From the NCBI GenBank assembly GCA_900757185.1, contig CAAEMX010000045.1:1-40290 (forward strand): a DNA stretch of 40,290 nt. Direction: 5' to 3'. Below are positions 31,146-37,675 of the stretch, piece after piece. The position numbers were made by a program, and so were the translations under genes. Under the pieces are notes generated by a model. It was not told the DNA's origin, made no database searches, and saw only the letters and a program-made list of their open reading frames with translations. How positions within the stretch are numbered: position 1 is the stretch's first letter; each line of letters starts with the position of its first letter. Source of the stretch: an uncultured Collinsella sp. Lineage in GTDB: Bacteria > Actinomycetota > Coriobacteriia > Coriobacteriales > Coriobacteriaceae.

Positions 31146-31161
31146 GTTTCCGCAGGGTTAA
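31146..31161 (-). promoter_or_regulatory. GlnR-box-like half site upstream of glnA
   Basis: Minus strand TTAAC-N6-GAAAC (plus 31146-31161) matches one half of the actinobacterial GlnR consensus (GTnAC-N6-GAAAC). It is 30-45 bp upstream of a TATAGA-like -10 (plus 31116-31121), a position suited to activation. Only one half is seen. Confidence 0.45.
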
Positions 31162-31206
31162 AGCGTATCAAGCGCTCAAAAAACGTGCGCGAACAGGCTG
31201 TCTGAC

Positions 31207-31701
31207 TTACGCGCGATCATAAAGGATCACTCCTTCGCGCTCGATTACCGCGGCAAGATCGTCATCAAGATGATCACTCGAGACGAGATCAACCTGCCTC
31301 CCGGTTTCCTTGCGCACTGCCTCGCCAAACGCCGACAACGCAAAAAGACCAAAGCCCTGCTCGCGATCGACTTCGAGGCGCAAGTCGATATCACTATCTG
31401 CACGCGCCTCGCCACGGGCATACGATCCAAATAGGATCACGGTTTTGATGGCGGGAATCGGGCTGGCTGCCTCGCGGACGGCGGACTCAATCTGAGCGGT
31501 ATCCAAAATGCCCGCTGTGGCGCTTTCGCTCGCAGAGCTTTTACCGAGTGAAGGCACAAACGGCAGCGAGCGCTCGCGCAACATCTGCCTCATGAACATA
31601 TTGACCGCAACGGACGAAGTCATGCCGAGTTCTTCGCACAGCTCGGCAAATGAATCTTTAATTGACGAGTCCACTCGAACACTCAGCACAGACGCAGCCA
31701 T
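31207..31701 (-). CDS. RelB/DinJ-like ribbon-helix-helix fused to MNT nucleotidyltransferase
   Basis: A 164-residue fusion. Residues 1-48 have the RelB/DinJ antitoxin N-terminal pattern (VLSVRVDSSIKDSFAELCEE, then LGMTSSVAVNMFMRQML). Residues about 70-164 are a minimal nucleotidyltransferase: GSYARG (92-97), S103-D104-I105-D106-L107 and D138 in QVDLVS. MNT proteins act as antitoxins to HEPN RNases by AMPylation; RelB/DinJ proteins bind their own promoter. No HEPN or RelE-type toxin gene is next to it: upstream is the LacI gene and downstream glnA. The start follows GGAGG by 5 nt. A self-contained regulator-enzyme or an orphan antitoxin is possible. Confidence 0.8.
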   Translation of the reverse strand: MAASVLSVRVDSSIKDSFAELCEELGMTSSVAVNMFMRQMLRERSLPFVPSLGKSSASESATAGILDTAQIESAVREAASPIPAIKTVILFGSYARGEARADSDIDLRLEVDREQGFGLFALSAFGEAVRKETGRQVDLVSSDHLDDDLAAVIEREGVILYDRA

Positions 31702-31716
31702 GGATACCTCCTGTAT

Positions 31717-31734
31717 GACATTGTCTATATAATA
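31717..31734 (-). promoter_or_regulatory. Promoter and possible operator of the RHH-MNT gene
   Basis: A palindrome GACA-T-TGTC (31717-31725) lies next to minus-strand TATAGA and TATTAT (-10 candidates at 31724-31734), 15-30 nt from the start. Short palindromes over the -10 suit autorepression by the ribbon-helix-helix part. Confidence 0.45.
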
Positions 31735-31743
31735 TCACACAGA

Positions 31744-32766
31744 CTAGCGCGAGGTCGAAGCGCGGTGTTCGATGTGGCCGGGGACCTCGATGCGCTTGGG
31801 GGCGAGCCTTGCGGCCTCGCCCACCGTAGTGGTAACGACATCGATGCGCTCGGACAGACGCTCGACTACGCGCTCGGCAATGGTGAGGGTGTCCTGCGCG
31901 GCCGTGGTCACACCGCCAAAGAGCACATGGTTCCAGGGGTAATCGTCAAACGTCGCGATCTTGAGACCCGCCGGCAGCGAGGGGCCAAGCTGCGCCAGCG
32001 CCTCGGTCAGACGCAAAAAGACCAAGCCGTTGACGGCAATAAGGCCGAGTTTTTTGCCTGCGTTGCCGCGAATAGTCTCGTCCAGGCGGCCGACGCCCGT
32101 GGCGCCGCCGTCGGCCAGGGTGACGACCTCGCCCGCAAGGTCGCGGCGCGAGAGCTCGTCGGCAAAGGCCTCGGCGCGCTCGCGACGCACGGGGCTGTCG
32201 TCGCTTGCCTCGGTAAGTAGGCACAGGCGCTCGCTGCCGGCAGCGGTCAAGGCGTCTACCAGGCCGGCGACCAGCTCACGGTTGTTGGAGGTCACCAGAT
32301 CGATGCCACCATCGGCAACGTCGCGGTCGAGTAACACAACGGGTAGGCGTCCCGCGGCCGCGGCGATTGCCTCGTCGTTGCCGCCACAGGTGTTGACGAC
32401 CAGGCCGTCCACGCCGGCATCGATAAGTCTGGTGAGCGACTCTGCCTCCTTGGCGGGGTCGTTGCCGCTAATGGCCGTCATGAGCGAGCAGCCGCGCGCG
32501 GCGGCGCTGGCGGAAAGCCCTTCGAGCATGGCGCTGGAGAACGGGTTGGCGATGTCGGCCAGAATCACGCCGATGAGGTTGGTGCGCGAGCTGCGCAGAT
32601 TGCGTGCGGCGGCACGTGGGCGATAGCCGGTGCGCTCGATAACCGCCGCGATGCGGGCGCGGGTCTCCTCGGTCATCTGCCCGGGGCGGTTATTGAGATA
32701 GCGCGAGACCGTGGCCGGGCTCACGCCCGCCGCGGCGGCAATGTCCTTGATTCTCATCTGCGCCAT
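31744..32766 (-). CDS. LacI-family transcriptional regulator of the KDG genes
   Basis: A 340-residue repressor: N-terminal helix-turn-helix (MRIKDIAAAAGVSPATVSRY from residue 4) with the LacI hinge NLRSSRTNLIG, then a periplasmic-binding-protein-like sensor domain (LIGVILADIANPFS to the end). It is divergent from kdgK and eda; CG-centred palindromes of LacI type lie in the shared region. So it probably represses the KDG genes and itself and responds to a KDG-pathway sugar acid, like RegR of the streptococcal hyaluronate locus; that comparison is an inference. The start at 32766 has ACGGGG upstream and gives the standard N terminus; longer in-frame ATGs have no ribosome site. Confidence 0.9.
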   Translation of the reverse strand: MAQMRIKDIAAAAGVSPATVSRYLNNRPGQMTEETRARIAAVIERTGYRPRAAARNLRSSRTNLIGVILADIANPFSSAMLEGLSASAAARGCSLMTAISGNDPAKEAESLTRLIDAGVDGLVVNTCGGNDEAIAAAAGRLPVVLLDRDVADGGIDLVTSNNRELVAGLVDALTAAGSERLCLLTEASDDSPVRRERAEAFADELSRRDLAGEVVTLADGGATGVGRLDETIRGNAGKKLGLIAVNGLVFLRLTEALAQLGPSLPAGLKIATFDDYPWNHVLFGGVTTAAQDTLTIAERVVERLSERIDVVTTTVGEAARLAPKRIEVPGHIEHRASTSR

Positions 32767-32849
32767 AGCGCACCCCGTTTCCCAATTGTCGGCGGTCTGA
32801 GCCATTTTAGGCATTTTTTAAAAATCTCGGTTGCAAAACGCTGTAGGTG

Positions 32850-32896
32850 AGTATACTACAACTCGAAACGAAACCGATTTCGTAAACCGATTTCGG
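32850..32896 (+). promoter_or_regulatory. kdgK promoter with two LacI-type operators
   Basis: TTGCAA (32831-32836) and TATACT (32852-32857), 15 bp apart, are a plausible plus-strand promoter; AGTATACT is itself a palindrome and can also give the -10 for the LacI gene. Downstream lies ACGAAACCGATTTCGT (32868-32883), a CG-centred near palindrome, and directly after it a second copy, TAAACCGATTTCGG (32883-32896). Sites just past the start of transcription suit repression. Confidence 0.68.
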
Positions 32897-32899
32897 CGA

Positions 32900-32957
32900 G
32901 CGTTGGCACGGAGGTGCAAAGATGCACCCTACCGTCTTGGCACCTCCGTGCCAACGC
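32900..32957 (+). ncRNA. Long leader hairpin of kdgK
   Basis: GCGTTGGCACGGAGGTGC (32900-32917) is perfectly complementary to GCACCTCCGTGCCAACGC (32940-32957) with a 22-nt loop. The left arm holds the GGAGG ribosome site of the upstream ORF at 32922, and its ATG is in the loop. A smaller GGTGC/GCACC stem can form inside. There is no T run, so it is not an intrinsic terminator. It looks like a translational control element, probably linked to the operators just upstream. Confidence 0.75.
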
Positions 32958-33008
32958 CATATCAAAGGTGTACGCACGAGCAAGAAGGAGCTGCGCGACC
33001 ATGGGTAA
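32922..33008 (+). CDS. 28-codon upstream ORF overlapping the kdgK start
   Basis: ATG at 32922 is 7 nt behind GGAGG. The frame reads 28 codons (starting MHPTVLAPPCQRHIK, with a basic KK near the end) and stops at a TAA that uses bases 33006-33008, inside the second and third codons of kdgK. A stop so near the next start is a typical coupling arrangement. Its own ribosome site is locked in the 18-bp hairpin, so translation would depend on opening it. The peptide has no known family; conservation was not checked. Confidence 0.5.
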   Translation: MHPTVLAPPCQRHIKGVRTSKKELRDHG

Positions 33009-34035
33009 AACGGTTCTTACCTTCGGCGAGATCATGATGAGGCTCTCGCCCAAAGATCACTTGCGCATTGAACAGGCCACCGAGTTTGACGTTCGCTACG
33101 GCGGCGCCGAGGCCAACACCGCGCTTTCCCTGGCCTATCAGGGCGACAAGGCCGCTTACGTCTCCGTTGTTCCGGCCAACCGCCTGGGCGAGTGCGCCCT
33201 TCGCTCGCTGAAGGCTTACGGCGTCGACACCACGCGCGTCGTGCGCCAGGGCGACCGTCTTGGCTCCTATGTGTTTGAGGTTGGCGCCTCGCAGCGCGGC
33301 AACGGCTGCGTCTACGACCGCAAGTATTCCGCCATCAACATGGCCAAGCGCGACGTCTTTGATTGGGACGAAATCCTCAAGGGCGTCGATGTCTTCTACT
33401 TCTCTGGCGTGACTCCCGCCGTGTCCGACGAGATGGCCGCTGCCTGCAAGGATGCCCTCACCGCTTGCCGCGCCAAGGGCATCACCACCGTGTGCGACGT
33501 GAACTATCGCGGCAAGATGTGGTCGCCCGAGAAGTCGCAGGCAACCATGAAGGAGCTCCTGCCACTCGTCGACATCTGCATCGCCAACGACGAGGACGCA
33601 CCCGCCGGCCTTGGTATGACCTGCGTCTCCGGCTCCCTTGCCCACGGAATCGAGGAGCGCGACACCTACGTCGAGATGGCCCGTCAGATCTGCGCCGAGT
33701 ACGGTTGCAAGAAGGTCGCCTCGGTCGTCCGCAACATCTCCTGCGTCGAGCGCTCCATCTGGATGGGCATGCTCTTTGACGCCGAGAGCGGCGAGCACTG
33801 GTTCTCCCCTGCTCACGACGTGCATGTGCTCGAGGGCGTTGCCGCCGGCGACGCTTTCAACGCCGGCCTCGTCCATGCCCTCATCAACGACTTTGACCCG
33901 CAGGACGCCGTCAACTACGCCATCGCGGCCTCGATCCTCAAGCTCACCATCAAGGGCGATTCCAATCTGGTGACCGCCGACGAGATCGCCGCTGTGGCCA
34001 ACGCCGCCGACGGTGGCACCCGCGTCGCCCGTTAA
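33001..34035 (+). CDS. kdgK: 2-keto-3-deoxygluconate kinase
   Basis: A 344-residue PfkB-family sugar kinase that phosphorylates 2-keto-3-deoxygluconate to KDPG with ATP. Seen: the N-terminal GGAEANTA motif (34-41), then substrate-side RQGDRLGSYVFEVGA, and the C-terminal GVAAGDAFNAG (279-289) with the catalytic Asp D284. The spacing and the eda neighbour fit KDG kinase rather than fructokinase. The start at 33001 is preferred; the longer in-frame extension to 32914 runs through the leader hairpin. GAAGGAG lies 10 nt upstream. First gene of the kdgK-eda unit. Regulation appears to be by the LacI protein and the leader structure. Confidence 0.92.
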   Translation: MGKTVLTFGEIMMRLSPKDHLRIEQATEFDVRYGGAEANTALSLAYQGDKAAYVSVVPANRLGECALRSLKAYGVDTTRVVRQGDRLGSYVFEVGASQRGNGCVYDRKYSAINMAKRDVFDWDEILKGVDVFYFSGVTPAVSDEMAAACKDALTACRAKGITTVCDVNYRGKMWSPEKSQATMKELLPLVDICIANDEDAPAGLGMTCVSGSLAHGIEERDTYVEMARQICAEYGCKKVASVVRNISCVERSIWMGMLFDAESGEHWFSPAHDVHVLEGVAAGDAFNAGLVHALINDFDPQDAVNYAIAASILKLTIKGDSNLVTADEIAAVANAADGGTRVAR

Positions 34036-34168
34036 TTCGTTCCCCATTCCGCGGACTGCAGCTTTCCATACCCATACCTCTGCAGCCCGCTCCCCGATTC
34101 CTCCGGCCAGGTAGAACCACTTAGTCCCATTCCGGTTTTGTCTGGCATTCCTTCACGACTGGCCTCGT

Positions 34169-34230
34169 AGCCGGTTCCGAAATTGCTTGAACCCCAAGCA
34201 GTGCCTCCGATAACCAATCCGGAACCGGCT
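34169..34230 (+). promoter_or_regulatory. Inverted repeat upstream of eda
   Basis: AGCCGGTTCCG (34169-34179) pairs with CGGAACCGGCT (34220-34230), with an outer GGCC/GGCC pair. The loop is 40 nt. It lies 60 nt upstream of the eda start. It may control eda translation or stabilise the RNA; the 255-bp kdgK-eda gap has nothing else obvious. Confidence 0.6.
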
Positions 34231-34290
34231 CATGGCCAATCTTCTTTGGCAATCACGCGCCCGTGCGCGCCTCACATCGAAAGGAACACC

Positions 34291-34932
34291 ATGTTCGATC
34301 AGTTCTACACCACGCTTGAATCCCTGGGCATCGTGCCGGTCGTCGTGCTCGACAAGGTCGAGGACGCCGCTCCGCTCGCTCACGCCCTTATGGCAGCTGG
34401 TATGAAGTCCGCCGAGGTCACCTTCCGCACCGCCTGCGCCGCCGAGTGCATCACCGCTATGGCCGCCGCCGAGCCCGAGATGTGCGTTGGCGCCGGCACC
34501 GTCCTGACCGTCGAGCAGGTTGAGCAGGCCCGCGCCGCCGGCGCCAAGTTCATCGTCTCCCCGGGTTACAACGAGGACGTCGTGAAGCACTGCATCGACA
34601 TCGACCTGCCCGTCCTCCCCGGCACCGTGACCCCCTCCGAGGTCACCGCCGCCGAGAACCTCGGCCTCAAGGTCACCAAGTTCTTCCCCGCGGCCCAGTA
34701 TGGCGGCCTGAACACCATCAAGGCCCTCGCCGCTCCGTTTGTCGGCCATCGCTTTATGCCCACCGGCGGCGTGAGCACCGCCAACGTCGAGGAGTACCTG
34801 AGCTCCAGCGCCATCATCGCCTGCGGTGGCACCTGGATGGTCAAGCCGGCCCTGTTCGCCGACGGCGACTTCTCCAAGGTCGAGCAGATCGCCCGCGAGG
34901 CCATGGACGTCGTCAAGAAGGTCCGCGGCTAA
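34291..34932 (+). CDS. eda: KDPG aldolase
   Basis: A 213-residue class I aldolase that splits 2-keto-3-deoxy-6-phosphogluconate to pyruvate and glyceraldehyde-3-phosphate. Seen: EVTFRT (42-47, with E42 and R46), GAGTVLT (68-74), FIVSPGYN (87-94), the Schiff-base K130 in VTKFFPAAQYGG and the phosphate-binding PTGGVS. The length is typical. The start at 34291 follows GAAAGGA; the frame stays open upstream, but the region is leader with an inverted repeat. It follows kdgK on the same strand and completes the lower KDG pathway. A strong hairpin ends the gene. Confidence 0.95.
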   Translation: MFDQFYTTLESLGIVPVVVLDKVEDAAPLAHALMAAGMKSAEVTFRTACAAECITAMAAAEPEMCVGAGTVLTVEQVEQARAAGAKFIVSPGYNEDVVKHCIDIDLPVLPGTVTPSEVTAAENLGLKVTKFFPAAQYGGLNTIKALAAPFVGHRFMPTGGVSTANVEEYLSSSAIIACGGTWMVKPALFADGDFSKVEQIAREAMDVVKKVRG

Positions 34933-35005
34933 CCCTGCCGCCTGAGACGGGGTGAAATGGTGGATTTTCTGCTTGACTTCCCCGCTTGACTCGCTCTCTA
35001 TCGTG

Positions 35006-35033
35006 GGGGCGCGACCGAGGCCGCGCCCCTTTA
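35006..35033 (+). terminator. Terminator after eda
   Basis: GGGGCGCG (35006-35013) pairs with CGCGCCCC (35022-35029) and is followed by TTTAAAA, about 75 nt past the eda stop. Confidence 0.75.
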
Positions 35034-35035
35034 AA

Positions 35036-35130
35036 ACGGCTCGGGTGCGCGCCGTTTCCGTCACGGACAAGAACCGAAACCGTCTTGTATGCTGATAGAA
35101 CGTGACGGAAGCGACACGCACCCGAGCCGC
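35036..35130. repeat. 95-bp imperfect palindrome in the eda-yczE gap
   Basis: A 30-bp left arm (35036-35065) and right arm (35101-35130) match over CGGCTCGGGTGCG/CGCACCCGAGCCG and TTCCGTCACG/CGTGACGGAA, with a six-base mismatched part between. A 35-nt loop includes an ACAAG/CTTGT mini stem. TTTGTTT follows on the plus strand. It may be an element remnant or a large terminator. Confidence 0.7.
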
Positions 35131-35196
35131 TTTGTTTATGCGGCTGGCAGGCGCACTCAACTAAGCCACTTCGACAAAAGCCATGTCACCCAAACA

Positions 35197-35260
35197 GCTG
35201 CGGCGCCGTCTGGAGGAATGGATCCTTGCTTCCGATCTTTCCCCCAAGCGGCGCCGCAGC
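35197..35260 (+). promoter_or_regulatory. Leader inverted repeat of the YczE-like gene
   Basis: GCTGCGGCGCCG (35197-35208) pairs perfectly with CGGCGCCGCAGC (35249-35260). The loop holds GGAGGAATG. It ends 40 nt before the start codon at 35301, a position like that of the kdgK leader hairpin. Confidence 0.6.
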
Positions 35261-35319
35261 CTTTACTGCATCTCCCAAATTCCGAAAGGAAGGTCACGAC
35301 ATGCGGCCGCTCATCGTAA
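35218..35319 (+). CDS. Possible 33-codon upstream ORF overlapping the YczE-like start
   Basis: ATG at 35218 in the hairpin loop opens a 33-codon frame that stops at 35319, overlapping the start of the next gene by 19 nt. GGAGG is only one base before the ATG, too close for good initiation, so it is much weaker than the kdgK uORF. Listed because the arrangement is the same. Confidence 0.25.
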   Translation: MDPCFRSFPQAAPQPLLHLPNSERKVTTCGRSS

Positions 35320-35978
35320 TGAATGGCGAGAATATAGATTGGTTCCACACAGTCATCAGGATGCTCATGTATCTTGCCGGCGTTGCCATCTTGGCACTCG
35401 GCATGAGTCTCCAGACGGCATCCGGCTTGGGAGTCGCTGCGCTCACGTGCTTTGCCACAACCCTATCCATGCTCACCGGCAAGACACTCGGCTTTTGGAT
35501 CACTGCTACCTATGTCGCCTACATCCTGGCGCAATTGGCCATCTTGCGACGCGAGTTCCAGCCGCGCATTTTGCTCGAGCTGTGCTTCTCGACGCTCATC
35601 GGCGGCTTCACCGATTTCTTCATGGCGGTCAACCCACTGCATCCCACGGCACTCCCCGCACAGGTTGCGACCATGCTGCTCTCCCTCGCTGTCACCGCAT
35701 TTGGCGTAAGTCTCGTCGTCAACATGGGCGTTGTCCCCAACGCGCCCGACGGCTTGGTGCAGGTCATTGCCGAAAAGCTTAAACGCCGCTTTGGCGACGT
35801 AAAAGTCGTGTTCGACTGCTCACATGTCGCCGTGTCCCTCATTCTGTCGCTCGCGCTCATGCACAACCTAGGCGGCTTTGGCGTGACCACAGCCATCTCG
35901 GCGCTGTTCTTGGGCCACGTCATCAACGTCGCCAACAAGCTCTTCGCCCAGCACTTTATCCGCGCGGCATTCGGATAA
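35301..35978 (+). CDS. YczE/YitT-like membrane protein
   Basis: A 225-residue protein with about five hydrophobic segments. The first carries GMSLQTASGLGVAALTCFATTL, so it resembles the YczE/YyaS/YitT group of integral membrane proteins, whose role is poorly known. Charged loops (LRREFQPR and KLKRRFGDVK) fall between segments. The start at 35301 follows GAAAGGAAGG; longer in-frame starts would translate the leader. It comes after the KDG genes on the same strand but is separated from eda by a terminator and two large palindromes. A transport role linked to uronate is possible only by position. Confidence 0.75.
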   Translation: MRPLIVMNGENIDWFHTVIRMLMYLAGVAILALGMSLQTASGLGVAALTCFATTLSMLTGKTLGFWITATYVAYILAQLAILRREFQPRILLELCFSTLIGGFTDFFMAVNPLHPTALPAQVATMLLSLAVTAFGVSLVVNMGVVPNAPDGLVQVIAEKLKRRFGDVKVVFDCSHVAVSLILSLALMHNLGGFGVTTAISALFLGHVINVANKLFAQHFIRAAFG

Positions 35979-36012
35979 TAGCACCACCGTAAGAACCCGC
36001 GAACAGCGCTAT

Positions 36013-36052
36013 ACGTTGCTATATCTCACTAACGTTGCTATATCTTGCTATA
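36013..36052. repeat. Short direct repeats ACGTTGCTATATCT
   Basis: ACGTTGCTATATCT occurs at 36013-36026 and 36032-36045, 19 bp apart; TTGCTATA occurs a third time at 36045-36052. They are AT-rich and lie 35 bp past the YczE-like stop. No role is evident. Confidence 0.6.
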
Positions 36053-36079
36053 AATCTACCGCTGCCAGCCAACATACAA

Positions 36080-36111
36080 CAGGCCCCAAGCGGGCAAAGG
36101 CTTGGGGCCTG
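36080..36111. terminator. Bidirectional hairpin between convergent genes
   Basis: CAGGCCCCAAGC (36080-36091) pairs with GCTTGGGGCCTG (36100-36111), 8-nt loop. It sits between the YczE-like gene and the convergent AlbA_2 gene. Flanking T is limited but the stem is very stable. Confidence 0.72.
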
Positions 36112-36134
36112 TCTTGCAATATGGTTCTTTTGGC

Positions 36135-37388
36135 CTATGCGCGCTCGTATTTCGTGGAACGCCCAGTCCCCCGCTTTACAACCGCTTTCCGCCCAATCAG
36201 TGATTCAAGCGCCGTCAACGCACGCGCGCGGCTCAACCCCGTCTGCTGCTCAATCTCGCCCCGCGACATTATTCGTCCGACCGACAAAGCCTTGAGAACC
36301 TGGGCCTCTTCCTCAGACCCCTCAAAGGCATCGATAACGGGCAATGTGACGGTCACCATGCCGCCGCGAACATCAAATACCGGTCGGCTTAAAGAATCTC
36401 GATACGCACGCCTGATTCGCGCGATTCCCGTGCCAAATTTCTCGATGTAATCCAGCTTTAAAAAGACCTCGGCGACAATTGGGTTTCTGAGCACGGATAT
36501 CTGCCCATACAGGTATTGTTCCGTCGTCAAACCGGCGGGCAGCGATCCGGGCGAAGTGACAACGACGCGATCGTCGTACAGGGCAATTTGAACATTCGCT
36601 CGAACGTCCCACGTCCGATGCACCAAAGCGTTTGCAACGGCTTCGCGAAACGCCTCGAGAGGAATTCGATCAGTTTGGACGCGTTCCATCCCTTCGATAC
36701 GTTCATAACGGTAGTAGCGTGCAAACATAGCCACCGCCCTGTCCACCTGTTCAATGGCGGATACATTTGTCGCCGACTCACGATCCAAGATCACATCCTC
36801 GGTATCACCAAAACGGACGCAGTCGATGCCAGGAAAATCATTCTTATCCGCCAAAATCGCCGCAGCGTTGGTATAGCCGACCTTGCCGAGCAAGCGAAGC
36901 GTGCGCATAATATCCGACGTTAGCTCAGATATGCCGAGATGTTCGACACACTTTTGTTCGAGCGTGCAAAAACTCAAGTCCTGGCAAGTCGACGCGAGCG
37001 CGTCGAACGTTACGTTGCTGCCTTCGAGCGTCAACCTGCCATACTCAAACCGGTCGACCTCCACCGTTGCCGAATCGTTTCGCCTGTAGGCCTTTCCCTT
37101 GCTTCGATAGGGTTTGTCCTGTCCCTCATAAACCGTAAGGATTACGGTCCCGTGTTTCTCATCGGGCTCGAGCGTGTAACGGGGAGCGGGATCCAAGCTG
37201 TCATTAATCATGTTCTCAATGCGGAGACACTCTGCGACCGGATCTGCAAGGCCGACAGCCACGCCCTCGTCATCAACGCCAAACTCAATCTTGCCCGTCC
37301 CGTAGTTTGCATAAGCGCTAACCGTTTTAAGAAACGTCGGCGTAACGCTTTCCTTGTATTCGACTGTAGGGCTCTCTCTAACAACCAT
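36135..37388 (-). CDS. AlbA_2-domain (COG2865-type) putative regulator
   Basis: A 417-residue protein. The N terminus has the AlbA_2/Schlafen-like segment VEYKESVTPTFLKTVSAYAN followed by GKIEFGVDDEGVAVGL and a YRRNDSATVEV strand. The middle has a GHKL-ATPase-like part with EAFREAVANALVHRTW and a YIEKFGTGIARI motif. The C-terminal winged helix (MSRGEIEQQTGLSRARALTAL) gives a DNA-binding end. This is the usual COG2865 set; such proteins are often called transcriptional regulators or ATP-binding proteins. The start at 37388 is preferred because AGAGG lies 8 nt upstream; an in-frame ATG at 37415 falls at the transcription start. Three palindromes occupy the promoter, so autoregulation is likely. 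Monocistronic. Confidence 0.78.
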   Translation of the reverse strand: MVVRESPTVEYKESVTPTFLKTVSAYANYGTGKIEFGVDDEGVAVGLADPVAECLRIENMINDSLDPAPRYTLEPDEKHGTVILTVYEGQDKPYRSKGKAYRRNDSATVEVDRFEYGRLTLEGSNVTFDALASTCQDLSFCTLEQKCVEHLGISELTSDIMRTLRLLGKVGYTNAAAILADKNDFPGIDCVRFGDTEDVILDRESATNVSAIEQVDRAVAMFARYYRYERIEGMERVQTDRIPLEAFREAVANALVHRTWDVRANVQIALYDDRVVVTSPGSLPAGLTTEQYLYGQISVLRNPIVAEVFLKLDYIEKFGTGIARIRRAYRDSLSRPVFDVRGGMVTVTLPVIDAFEGSEEEAQVLKALSVGRIMSRGEIEQQTGLSRARALTALESLIGRKAVVKRGTGRSTKYERA

Positions 37389-37425
37389 ACGCCCAGCCTC
37401 TTCGTTTCGTACCATTCATGACCGT

Positions 37426-37555
37426 ATTATAAGACGAAAACCGTTTTCGTACAGATTAATAGAAGACGAAAACGGTTTTCGTCTTGATTTGCGTCCGAAA
37501 TGAGAATGGAAACTGCGCTTTCGTACGCTTATTACCAAACGCAAACTATTTTCGT
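37426..37555 (-). promoter_or_regulatory. Promoter with three palindromic operators
   Basis: Minus-strand TATAAT is at plus 37426-37431. Upstream are ACGAAAACCGTTTTCGT (37434-37450), a longer copy with arms AGACGAAAAC and GTTTTCGTCT (37464-37484), and a degenerate copy ACGCAAACTATTTTCGT (37539-37555). The first two centres are 32 bp apart, about three helix turns. The first lies between the -10 and -35, so binding would repress. The rest of the 290-bp gap shows nothing else. Confidence 0.75.
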
Positions 37556-37675
37556 TCGGCAATACGTCAACAATCCGGACGAAAAAGGCCCCGAGCTCGT
37601 GAGTGAACTGGGGGCGTCTGCACCACCTGGGCAGCACAACAACCCCTATTTCATCGCGACTTATGGGGGAAACGA

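Noticed and set aside
32900..32957. kdgK leader hairpin as an intrinsic terminator
   Set aside because: No T run follows either arm and it lies before the gene it would have to express.
34183..34290. 36-residue N-terminal extension of eda
   Set aside because: The frame is open, but the extension has no ribosome site, overlaps the leader hairpin and is absent from known KDPG aldolases.
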